Shown here piece after piece: positions 1-5,714 of a stretch of DNA of 6,930 nucleotides; position 1 is the stretch's first letter, and every line of letters starts with the position of its first letter. Below the pieces are notes generated by a model. The model did no database searches and was not told the DNA's origin. It saw nothing but the letters and a program-made list of their open reading frames with translations. The stretch is from an uncultured Clostridia bacterium (lineage in GTDB: Bacteria; Bacillota; Clostridia; RGIG6154), in the NCBI GenBank assembly GCA_934457515.1, contig CAKSHV010000078.1, positions 1 to 6,930 on the forward strand. Reading direction: 5' to 3'. Both the position numbers and the translations under genes were made by a program.

Positions 1-1760
1 GCCATAAGCTGACCGAACCACGGCTTGCCGTAGTTAAAGCTCTTTCCTGTAAGTTTTTCGGCATACTCCCTGTCAATCAGCTGAAAAACAGGCGCGTTTC
101 TGTCCCGGACCACTTCCGAAAGCTCGGCCTTAACCAGCCGTTCAAAATCGGGGTTGTGCGTTTTCGGATACGGGCTTTTCGGACGGACGCGCACGGTTTC
201 GGGCAAAAGTCCCCGCGCCGCCTCGCGCAGAACATGCTTGCGCTCGCCGTTTTTGGCTTTCATCTCCCACGGAATGTTCCAAACATAGCTAATCAGCCTG
301 TGGTCGCAAAACGGCACGCGCACCTCTAAACCGCTCGCCATGCTCATGCGGTCCTTTCGGTCTAAAAGCGTTGCCATAAACCAGTAAATATTTAAGTATG
401 CAATTTCCTGACGGCGCGTGTCAAGGGGCGTGCGGTAAGGAAACGCAGGCATGTCGGACAAAAAGGAGGTGTAGCGCGAGCGCACATAGTCCTCAACGTC
501 CACCTTTTCCATTTCCTTGCTGAAACAGCGGGTGCGCACTTTTAAATCGGGACACCACGGGAATGTGTCGCAGTTTAGCATTTCCTCGCGGAAAAACCAG
601 GGGTAGCCGCCGAAAATTTCGTCTGCACACTCGCCCGAAAGGGCAACGGTGTGCTTTTGTTTTACCTGTCTGCAAAAGCCCAGAAGCGAAGAATCCACGT
701 CTGCCATGCCGGGCAAATCCTTATGCCGAACGGCAGCATACAGATTTTTAACCAAATCGGCAGAATTTTGGTACAGCACATGGTGGTCGGTTTGGTAGGC
801 ATTTGCCATTATGTCGATATAGTCTTTGTCGGCATTCGGCTGAAATTCGGAGGGCTTGAAATACTTGTCGTTCCCCTCGTAGTCAAAGGAATAGGTTGTG
901 AGTGTTTTGTCGGTGTGTTCCGCCGTTATGGCGGTAATTAAGCTTGAATCCAGTCCGCCCGACAAAAAGGTGCACAGCGGAACGTCCGACACGGTCTGCC
1001 GCCGAACGGCATCCTGCAAAAGATAGCGCACGGTGCTTACAGTTTCTTCGTAGCTGTCGGTATGCATAACGGAGTGCAGAGAATAGTAGTTTTTGCTTAC
1101 AATTCCCGAATCGGATACAATTTTCAATCCGCCGGGCGGCACTTCGGATATGCCTTTAAACACGCCGCAACCGGGCGTGCGTGCAGGACCGATACCCAAA
1201 ACCTCGCAAACGCCCTCTCTGCCCAAAATCCTTTTCATGCAAGGGAACTGAAACAGGGCTTTTATTTCCGAACCGAACAGAAAAAAGTCGTCTTTTTTCG
1301 CATAAAACAGCGGTTTTACGCCGAATCGGTCACGGCACATAAACAGTTCATTCTTTCTGCCGTCCCAAATCGCAAAGGCGTAAATTCCGTTTAAAATGTG
1401 CACACAGCCCGCGCCGTAATATATGTATGCCATTAAAAGCACCTCAGTGTCCGAGGCTGTGGAAAAGCTGCACCCGCTGTTTGTCAGCTCGCGGCGGATT
1501 TCTTTCGTGTTATACAACTCGCCGTTGTACACAATGGTGTATTCCGCGCCGCCAAAAATGCGCGTCATGGGCTGCGTGCCGCCGAGCGGGTCGATAACGG
1601 CAAGCCGTGCGTGGGACAAAACCGCGTTTTTCCCCTGCCAAATTCCCTTTGCATCCGGTCCGCGGTGGGTCAGCACCTCCCCCATATTTTCGCCGATTTC
1701 CTGATAGTATCTGCCGCTTAAATCCTCTTTGAAGTTCACAAATCCTGCAATGCCGCACAT
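1..1760 (-). CDS. asnB: Asparagine synthase, glutamine-hydrolysing (3' end off window)
   Basis: Converts aspartate, glutamine and ATP to asparagine, glutamate, AMP and PPi in the cytoplasm. The frame is open for 586 codons from ATG at 1758-1760 to the left edge. The protein begins MCGIAGF, so Cys2 becomes the N-terminal nucleophile of a class II (Ntn) glutaminase domain. Arg52 (HARLAVIDP), Asn79-Gly80 (YNGELYN) and Asp104 (SDTEVLL) fit its glutamine pocket. The synthetase domain has the PP-loop SGGLDSS at 267-273, SGECADEIFGGYPWF at about 375-389 and LDRKDRMSMASGLEVRVPF at about 466-484. The visible end, YGKPWFGQLM, is typical of the clostridial type close to its C-terminus, so roughly 25-40 residues are probably missing. 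A GGTGG lies 8 nt before the ATG. All key residues are present and no frameshift was found. A role in making asparagine-like groups for another pathway is possible, but nothing here suggests it. Confidence 0.96.
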   Translation of the reverse strand, partial: MCGIAGFVNFKEDLSGRYYQEIGENMGEVLTHRGPDAKGIWQGKNAVLSHARLAVIDPLGGTQPMTRIFGGAEYTIVYNGELYNTKEIRRELTNSGCSFSTASDTEVLLMAYIYYGAGCVHILNGIYAFAIWDGRKNELFMCRDRFGVKPLFYAKKDDFFLFGSEIKALFQFPCMKRILGREGVCEVLGIGPARTPGCGVFKGISEVPPGGLKIVSDSGIVSKNYYSLHSVMHTDSYEETVSTVRYLLQDAVRRQTVSDVPLCTFLSGGLDSSLITAITAEHTDKTLTTYSFDYEGNDKYFKPSEFQPNADKDYIDIMANAYQTDHHVLYQNSADLVKNLYAAVRHKDLPGMADVDSSLLGFCRQVKQKHTVALSGECADEIFGGYPWFFREEMLNCDTFPWCPDLKVRTRCFSKEMEKVDVEDYVRSRYTSFLSDMPAFPYRTPLDTRRQEIAYLNIYWFMATLLDRKDRMSMASGLEVRVPFCDHRLISYVWNIPWEMKAKNGERKHVLREAARGLLPETVRVRPKSPYPKTHNPDFERLVKAELSEVVRDRNAPVFQLIDREYAEKLTGKSFNYGKPWFGQLM

Positions 1761-1788
1761 GTTTTAAACCACCATACCCTTTCTTTCA

Positions 1789-1813
1789 CCGCGGCTTTTA
1801 CATAAAGCCGCGG
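1789..1813 (-). promoter_or_regulatory. Perfect hairpin in the asnB 5' leader
   Basis: CCGCGGCTTT and AAAGCCGCGG form a perfect 10-bp GC-rich stem around a 5-base loop, ending 28 bases before the asnB start. Read on the minus strand it is followed by TGAAAGAAAGGG, with no T-run, so it is not a normal intrinsic terminator for leftward transcription. On the plus strand a T-rich stretch begins only after ACGGCA, and no gene upstream needs a terminator. It is best described as a structured leader element of asnB, or the end of a repeat element. I see no T-box sequence or known riboswitch consensus. Confidence 0.6.
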
Positions 1814-2004
1814 ACGGCAATTTTTGTTTTCGTATGAAGCGCCGCTTTTGTTCTTCTACAGTGTATGGGACTTGATGAATTTTGGTTACTTTCCAAACAA
1901 AAAGGACAGTAAAAATGTTCAGAACGGACAAACTGAACCCGACGGCGTATGTATATACTCCGAGAGGTGAAGTTTGTTCGTAGCAAAAAGGCAATTAAAA
2001 GAAG

Positions 2005-2054
2005 AAAAATCGAATAAAATGAGATTTTTCAACCCCAAGTTACTTCTTGGTTTT
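2005..2054. repeat. Two small inverted repeats in the asnB upstream region
   Basis: AAAAATC (2005-2011) and GATTTTT (2023-2029) form a 7-bp dyad with an 11-base spacer. Just beyond, CCAAG (2035-2039) and CTTGG (2046-2050) form a 5-bp stem followed by TTTT. Both are short, and the first is AT-rich, so either could be chance. They could be operator-like sites upstream of asnB or a weak rightward terminator, though no gene upstream would use one. Confidence 0.25.
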
Positions 2055-2134
2055 ACAATAAATTAAGGCTATTTTTTATTTGCCTTTTTGCGATCCGGGC
2101 ATTTTTTTCTGTCCTTTTTATGGGACACTTTCTT

Positions 2135-2143
2135 TGCTATACT
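2135..2143 (+). promoter_or_regulatory. Extended -10 promoter for the small membrane protein gene
   Basis: TGC directly precedes TATACT (2138-2143), giving an extended -10 of the TGn-TATAAT type. No convincing -35 lies 16-18 bases upstream, where the sequence is mostly T, which is tolerated by extended -10 promoters. Transcription would start near 2150 and give a leader of about 26 bases containing AGGAAG (2161-2166), 9 bases before the ATG at 2176. Confidence 0.55.
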
Positions 2144-2175
2144 GAAGTCACAGAAGAGAAAGGAAGTGTTTAAAT

Positions 2176-2406
2176 ATGAAACTGTCAAAAATAATCTCTT
2201 TAATCGGTGCTTTGCTTGTTATCGGAACGGCAGGTGCGTGCGACTTAAATGATATTTCTTTAAAAACCGCCGTTTTCAGAGCGGCAATCGGCATTTCGCT
2301 TGTCGTGTTCGGCGCACTGGTAAACAAAGCGGCGGCCGCATCGGCGAAAAAAGCAGTGAAACAAAAGAAAACCGTTTCAATGACCGAGCTGAAAAAAGCG
2401 GTTTAA
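2176..2406 (+). CDS. Small two-helix membrane protein of unknown function (76 aa)
   Basis: I do not recognise a named family. The start is well supported: ATG at 2176, AGGAAG 9 bases upstream, and an extended -10 promoter about 40 bases before the start. Residues 5-22 form a hydrophobic helix (IISLIGALLVIGTAGA), residues 23-30 are a short polar link (CDLNDISL), and residues 33-51 form a second hydrophobic stretch (VFRAAIGISLVVFGALVN). An Ala/Lys-rich cationic tail of about 25 residues follows. The N-terminus could be a signal peptide, since AGAC loosely fits a lipobox, but without Leu or Val at -3 it is a poor one; a two-helix hairpin with a cytoplasmic basic tail is more likely. The gene stands alone on its strand and converges on the EamA transporter, the two stop codons overlapping by 4 bases. 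Confidence 0.75.
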   Translation: MKLSKIISLIGALLVIGTAGACDLNDISLKTAVFRAAIGISLVVFGALVNKAAAASAKKAVKQKKTVSMTELKKAV

Positions 2407-3245
2407 GCCTTTTCACGGTCGGACAAAATGCACCAAAGGGTGACGGATATTAAAATAATGCCCGCGCCGATAAACGCCCACATGCCGGGCATTTCTCCGT
2501 CAAAAACCGCAACCCAAACGGGGTTTAACAGTGGCTCGACAACGCCGATTAGCGAGCAGGCAAGGGGCGAGCAGTTTCCGCTTGCTTTTGCCACCAAAAT
2601 ATACGGAATTCCCAGCTGGAAAATGCCCAAAAGCACCAAAAACAGCCATCCGGTGCTGCTTGGCGCAAAGGGCAGGAAAAACGTGAACGGCAGCCCGACC
2701 GCAGCGGTCAGCAACTGTCCGAACAGCACGGCGCTCATGCGCTCGTCCCCTTCGGCAGAGCCGAGCGTTATGTACATAAGCGCAAGAGAAATGCCCGCGC
2801 CGACCGCAACGATATTTCCCAAAAGCGCACCGCCCGACATGCTGTCGAAAAAAAACAGAAAAATGCCGATAAAGGTCGCACCGACCGCAATTAAATCCGC
2901 CTTTTTAATTTTCCGGTGCAGAAACAGCGCGGAAATCACCACAATGAAAATGGGCGATGTGAACTGTAAAACAATGGCGTTCGCCGCGGTGGTTAATTTG
3001 TTGGCACATGTAAATGCCGTGAACGTGCCGCAAAGGAACAGCGCGGACAGCGCGGTTTTTTTATTTAAAATTATCTTTTGTTTTCCCGCTTTTATGCACA
3101 AAAACACGCAAAGTGCGGCAAACAGACTGCGGAATCCCGAAATGGAAAAGGGATTCGAGTTAATCTGTTTCATAAAAATGCCCGCCGTGCTCCACAAAAC
3201 AGACGCGGCGACCATTTGCAGATAGGCAATATGTTTCTTTTGCAT
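2403..3245 (-). CDS. EamA/DMT-family transporter (10 TM)
   Basis: A 280-residue integral membrane protein of the drug/metabolite transporter superfamily, at the usual family length. Two EamA repeats are visible, at about residues 8-134 and 140-275, with around ten hydrophobic segments. The first repeat opens with VAASVLWSTAGIFMK, and the second contains the family-typical EPLLNPVWVAVFDGE at 237-251. Family members export or import small metabolites such as amino acids, sugars or nucleobases; the substrate cannot be read from sequence. The ATG at 3245 is preceded by TAAGGAG with an 8-base spacer, and this TAA is the stop codon of the upstream cysteine hydrolase. The two are therefore almost certainly co-transcribed and probably translationally coupled. 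No terminator is visible at its 3' end, where it meets the convergent small-protein gene. Confidence 0.9.
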   Translation of the reverse strand: MQKKHIAYLQMVAASVLWSTAGIFMKQINSNPFSISGFRSLFAALCVFLCIKAGKQKIILNKKTALSALFLCGTFTAFTCANKLTTAANAIVLQFTSPIFIVVISALFLHRKIKKADLIAVGATFIGIFLFFFDSMSGGALLGNIVAVGAGISLALMYITLGSAEGDERMSAVLFGQLLTAAVGLPFTFFLPFAPSSTGWLFLVLLGIFQLGIPYILVAKASGNCSPLACSLIGVVEPLLNPVWVAVFDGEMPGMWAFIGAGIILISVTLWCILSDREKA

Positions 3246-3257
3246 GGAACGCTCTCC

Positions 3258-3761
3258 TTACAGAATTTCAATCTGGCACATTTTCATAGCATTTAAAGCA
3301 TTTTGGTGGCTTTCGGGCGTAACGCCCGCGCAGCAGCTGCTGTCTATAAAAATCGGAGTTTCGGGAAGAGCCGCTTTTAACAAAAGCGCGTTGGATATGA
3401 CGCAGATATCGGTGCAAAGCCCCACAAGGGTTATGCTTTCGGGGCAAAGCGCCTTTGCGCGAACCGCAAGCTCTTCCGACCCGAACGACGGCTTGTCAAT
3501 AATTTCCGCCCCGTCCGTTTTTAAGGCCTTTGCAATCTGCCAGCCGTCCGTGCCTTTTACGCAGTGCGGAACGGGCAGATGTTTACCCTCGTTTGTGTTT
3601 AAATAATTTTCACCGTGCGTGTCACGCGTGAAAATAATGTTTTCGTTTTCAAACTCCTTTATTTTTTGCTGCACGTTCGGCACAATCGCCTCTGCTTCCT
3701 TTGTGCCCAAAGCACCGTCAATAAAATCATTCTGCATGTCCACAACAACCAAAAGTTTCAT
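3258..3761 (-). CDS. Isochorismatase-family cysteine hydrolase (nicotinamidase-like)
   Basis: A cytoplasmic alpha/beta cysteine hydrolase of the isochorismatase/nicotinamidase superfamily, 167 residues, about the minimal family length. The catalytic triad is readable: Asp8 in VVVDMQNDF, Lys90 in IIDKPSFGS, and Cys120 in LVGLCTDICV. The segment TRDTHGENY (about 45-53) and HLPVPHCVKGTDGW (about 61-74) sit where nicotinamidases carry metal-binding Asp and His residues, which makes nicotinamide (NAD salvage) a reasonable substrate guess; other amides remain possible. I place the start at ATG 3759-3761, with AGGAGG 11 bases upstream. The same frame stays open to a codon at 3812, but those 17 extra residues would be encoded across a terminator hairpin. 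The gene lies 12 bases upstream of the EamA transporter gene, and its stop codon is part of that gene's ribosome-binding site. Confidence 0.9.
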   Translation of the reverse strand: MKLLVVVDMQNDFIDGALGTKEAEAIVPNVQQKIKEFENENIIFTRDTHGENYLNTNEGKHLPVPHCVKGTDGWQIAKALKTDGAEIIDKPSFGSEELAVRAKALCPESITLVGLCTDICVISNALLLKAALPETPIFIDSSCCAGVTPESHQNALNAMKMCQIEIL

Positions 3762-3779
3762 ATTTAAAAACGCCTCCTG

Positions 3780-3810
3780 AAAAAATCGTCCGCACAAGTT
3801 CTGTGCGGAC
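3780..3810 (-). terminator. Intrinsic terminator between the SGNH hydrolase and the cysteine hydrolase
   Basis: On the minus strand GTCCGCACA, a 5-base loop and TGTGCGGAC form a perfect 9-bp stem (3788-3810), followed by GA and six T's (3785-3780). This is a textbook intrinsic terminator starting 10 bases past the SGNH hydrolase stop codon. The T-run directly abuts CAGGAGG, the ribosome-binding site of the next gene, so there is no room for a promoter after it. A weak candidate promoter lies before it on the same strand (GTGAAA at 3842-3847, 16-base spacer, TATAAA at 3820-3825), which would place the hairpin at the very start of that transcript. Confidence 0.85.
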
Positions 3811-3820
3811 AAAATTAATT

Positions 3821-4462
3821 TTATAACGACTCTAAAAAGCCTTTCACGCGCTGTGCCAAAATCTTATGTCCTTCGTCCGACGGGTGCAAACCGTCCGGCA
3901 TTAAGCGCTCTTTCACAATCGGAACAGCCGGCTGCATGCCGCTTTTTATGTACAAATCAAGAACGGGCAGACCATAGTATGCTGCAACTTCTTTGATAAC
4001 CTCCACATATTCTTTCAAAATGTGGCCGTTCATATCTTTTTCGGTTTCATTTTCGCGGTGGAGCGGCGTGAAAACCACAATCGGTTTGCCGCAGAATTTA
4101 TTGATAAGTCCCTCGAACAAGGTGTGGCACGCGCCGTAGAAGGTATACGGGTCGCGGCTTTCCATCGTGCCGATTTTCGCGTCGCCGTGGCCGTAGTCGT
4201 TGGTGCCGCCGAACACACAGATAATGTCCGAATCATCGGGCAGCGTGGGGTAACGGCTTATAAAATCCTGGTCGTGCGTGGGGGCTAACGAGGGCACGCG
4301 TTTTTTGGCAATTCTCGTGCCGCCGATGCCGAAATTATAGGCTTTTTTTAACTTTGCGAGTTTTTCAAACTGTGAAACAAAACAATACTTGGCGTTGCTC
4401 GCTCCCGATCCTTCGGTAATACTGTCACCTAAAAAACAGACTTTCTTTCCTTTTAACTCCAT
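3821..4462 (-). CDS. SGNH/GDSL-family hydrolase, single domain
   Basis: A compact SGNH hydrolase (esterase/lipase superfamily) without signal peptide or membrane segment, so cytoplasmic. Numbered from the chosen start, it shows block I FLGDSITEGSG with Ser14, block II GIGGTRIA with Gly47-48, block III FGGTND with Asn88, and block V PDGLHPSDEGH with Asp190 and His193. All catalytic residues are present, and 213 residues is normal for the family. Members remove acetyl or other acyl groups from sugars or act on lysophospholipids; the neighbours here favour carbohydrate deacetylation. Start choice: an ATG at 4469-4471 would add three residues but lies 1 base after GGAAGGA, too close for ribosome binding, whereas the ATG at 4460-4462 is 10 bases from it. 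It has its own promoter (4504-4532) and its own terminator (3780-3810), and is divergent from the second SGNH gene. Confidence 0.9.
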   Translation of the reverse strand: MELKGKKVCFLGDSITEGSGASNAKYCFVSQFEKLAKLKKAYNFGIGGTRIAKKRVPSLAPTHDQDFISRYPTLPDDSDIICVFGGTNDYGHGDAKIGTMESRDPYTFYGACHTLFEGLINKFCGKPIVVFTPLHRENETEKDMNGHILKEYVEVIKEVAAYYGLPVLDLYIKSGMQPAVPIVKERLMPDGLHPSDEGHKILAQRVKGFLESL

Positions 4463-4503
4463 TTTTTTCATATCCTTCCGAAACGAATTTCACATCTATG
4501 TCG

Positions 4504-4532
4504 ATTTTACCACATCAGGCACCAAATGTAAA
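4504..4532 (-). promoter_or_regulatory. Sigma-A-type promoter of the leftward SGNH hydrolase gene
   Basis: On the minus strand TTTACA (4532-4527), a 17-base spacer and TAAAAT (4509-4504) match the -35 and -10 consensus at 5 of 6 positions each. TGG directly before the -10 adds an extended -10. Predicted transcription start is near 4497, giving a leader of roughly 35 bases to the chosen start, with GGAAGGA inside it. Confidence 0.8.
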
Positions 4533-4537
4533 GCCTA

Positions 4538-4589
4538 AAAAGTGGGAAATTTTTACTTTTAAAGCTTATTTTTCGCATTTTGCCGAAAA
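4538..4589. promoter_or_regulatory. Candidate operator dyads between the divergent promoters
   Basis: Two small inverted repeats lie between the two -35 boxes. AAAAGT (4538-4543) pairs with ACTTTT (4555-4560) across 11 bases. TTTTCG (4570-4575) pairs with CGAAAA (4584-4589) across 8 bases and ends three bases before the rightward -35. The position suits a regulator controlling both genes, but the arms are only 6 bp in AT-rich DNA, and I could not match them to a known operator such as a CcpA cre site. Confidence 0.3.
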
Positions 4590-4592
4590 GTA

Positions 4593-4621
4593 TTGACTTT
4601 TAAAACCAAAAAAGATATACT
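4593..4621 (+). promoter_or_regulatory. Sigma-A-type promoter of the SGNH-GH127 operon
   Basis: TTGACT (4593-4598), a 17-base spacer and TATACT (4616-4621) each match the sigma-A consensus at 5 of 6 positions. The predicted start near 4628 gives a very short leader of about 13-19 bases, with GGAGGG at 4632-4637. It lies back to back with the leftward promoter, the two -35 boxes about 60 bases apart. Confidence 0.85.
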
Positions 4622-4646
4622 TTTTTTGCATGGAGGGAGCATGTTT

Positions 4647-5696
4647 ATGGACACGGAAAAATTACTTGCGCCCGTTTGGGAAACGGACGAAATGACGGAT
4701 GAATTTATAACCATGACCGAAAACGGCGACGGCGACATTGCGGGCAGACTTTTGTTTATGCCCAAAGACATTATCTGCGTAAAAAACGCCTGCCTGACCG
4801 AAACCTACACGGGCGGAAAAGACTATGTGATAAAAGGCAGAGATGTAACAAGGACGGCAAACAGCCGCATGGCGTATTTCACAAAAGAGCAGTTATACGG
4901 CAACGGCTACCCCGAAATGCAGCATTTTGTGCGGGACGACGGACGCCCCAGCCTGTTTTCGGAGGGGACTTTTTTTCATGAACATCAGATTGCGGTAAGC
5001 TACACCTGTGAAAACACTTGGGATGGCTTTGTGCCGCCGTATCAGGGCGATAAGGTGCAGATTGCAATTGACAAATTAAAAAACGGAAAACCGTTTAGTT
5101 TAGTGCTTTACGGCGACAGTATTTCGGCAGGCGCGAACGCAAGCAGCAAAACGGGAGCAAAGCCTTTCCTTCCGATGTGGATTGACCTTGTAACCGACTG
5201 TTTAAAGCAGCATTATCATAATTTAAATATTACCATGCACAACCCGTCGGTTGGCGGAAAGTGCAGCAAGTGGGGCATGGAAAATGCAGACGAGCTGGTG
5301 AACGTGCATAACCCCGACATGGTGATTTTGGCGTTCGGCATGAACGGCGGATACACACCCGAAGTTTTTCAGTCACACATAAAAAAGATTATGAAAATTA
5401 TTCGGGCCAAAAATCCCGAATGTGCGTTTTTGCTTGTGGCAACCTCGCTGCCGAATCCAATTTTGACCAATGAAAAAAGTCCGTTCGTGCAGTACCAGGC
5501 GGAGTATAAAAATGTGCTTGAGCCCCTTTGCGGCGCGGACAAAAACGCCGCAACGGTCAATGTGACCGATGTACATAAATATTTAATAAGCAGAAAACGA
5601 TACATTGACCTTACGGGCAACAATGTAAACCACCCGAACGATTTTATGGTGCGGGTTTATGCCCAGGTCGTTAACGCAACCTTAATTCAAAAATAA
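4647..5696 (+). CDS. SGNH-family hydrolase with N-terminal accessory domain
   Basis: A 349-residue protein. Residues 1 to about 140 form an N-terminal region with no motif I can name, probably beta-rich and possibly carbohydrate-contacting. A C-terminal SGNH hydrolase domain follows. Block I is LYGDSISAG with Ser158, block II NPSVGGKCS with Gly203-204, block III AFGMNGG with Asn233, and block V GNNVNHPND with His329. The position three before the His, normally the triad Asp, is Asn326. No signal peptide is seen, so the protein is likely cytoplasmic. With the GH127-like gene 18 bases downstream, deacylation of plant cell-wall oligosaccharides is the best guess. The frame is open back to a TTG at 4593, but that codon is the promoter -35 box. 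The start is either ATG 4641 (4 bases after GGAGG) or ATG 4647 (10 bases after it); I chose 4647, and 4641 would add only Met-Phe. Confidence 0.88.
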   Translation: MDTEKLLAPVWETDEMTDEFITMTENGDGDIAGRLLFMPKDIICVKNACLTETYTGGKDYVIKGRDVTRTANSRMAYFTKEQLYGNGYPEMQHFVRDDGRPSLFSEGTFFHEHQIAVSYTCENTWDGFVPPYQGDKVQIAIDKLKNGKPFSLVLYGDSISAGANASSKTGAKPFLPMWIDLVTDCLKQHYHNLNITMHNPSVGGKCSKWGMENADELVNVHNPDMVILAFGMNGGYTPEVFQSHIKKIMKIIRAKNPECAFLLVATSLPNPILTNEKSPFVQYQAEYKNVLEPLCGADKNAATVNVTDVHKYLISRKRYIDLTGNNVNHPNDFMVRVYAQVVNATLIQK

Positions 5697-5714
5697 AGAA
5701 AGGCAGAAAAAGCA

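Larger units (their letters stand above)
1761..2175. other. Intergenic region between asnB and the small membrane protein gene
   Basis: This 415-base gap divides two divergent genes. The asnB-proximal part (about 1764-1994) can be read on the minus strand as 76 codons from a TTG, and also as an overlapping 62-codon ORF from an ATG. Neither has a Shine-Dalgarno site or a recognisable domain. The longer reading has a hydrophobic stretch (GFSLSVLNIFTVLFVW) and then a basic tail rich in Lys and Arg. The shorter one is rich in Ser, Arg and Cys. I treat the stretch as leader or possible dispersed repeat rather than a gene. The outer part (about 2000-2110) is AT-rich with small inverted repeats. No asnB promoter could be assigned with confidence. 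Confidence 0.5.

Noticed and set aside
1062..1394. Plus-strand ORF of 110 codons inside asnB, and similar ones at 651-941 and 1423-1704
   Set aside because: They are antisense to a complete-motif asparagine synthase and their products show no domain. They are explained as shadows of the asnB frame.
1789..1813. The asnB-proximal hairpin as an intrinsic terminator or T-box
   Set aside because: It has no T-run in the leftward direction and no gene upstream in the rightward direction, and the leader lacks a T-box sequence.
1995..2110. Several TTGnnn/TAnnnT pairs as an asnB promoter
   Set aside because: None combined a good -35, a good -10 and a 16-18 base spacer. In AT-rich DNA such weak matches are expected by chance.
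2428..3225. A long open plus-strand frame of 265 codons lying wholly inside the EamA gene on the opposite strand
   Set aside because: The minus-strand frame gives a clear ten-helix EamA protein with family motifs and a strong ribosome-binding site, while the plus-strand product has no recognisable domain. It is a shadow frame.
3762..3812. N-terminal extension of the cysteine hydrolase by 17 residues
   Set aside because: The extension would be encoded by the terminator stem and T-run. The family core begins right at MKLLVVVDMQNDF, which has AGGAGG upstream.
4593..4646. Upstream TTG start that would lengthen the second SGNH protein by 18 residues
   Set aside because: The TTG is the first codon of the TTGACT -35 box, so it lies before the transcription start. 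ATG 4641 or 4647 follows GGAGGG.
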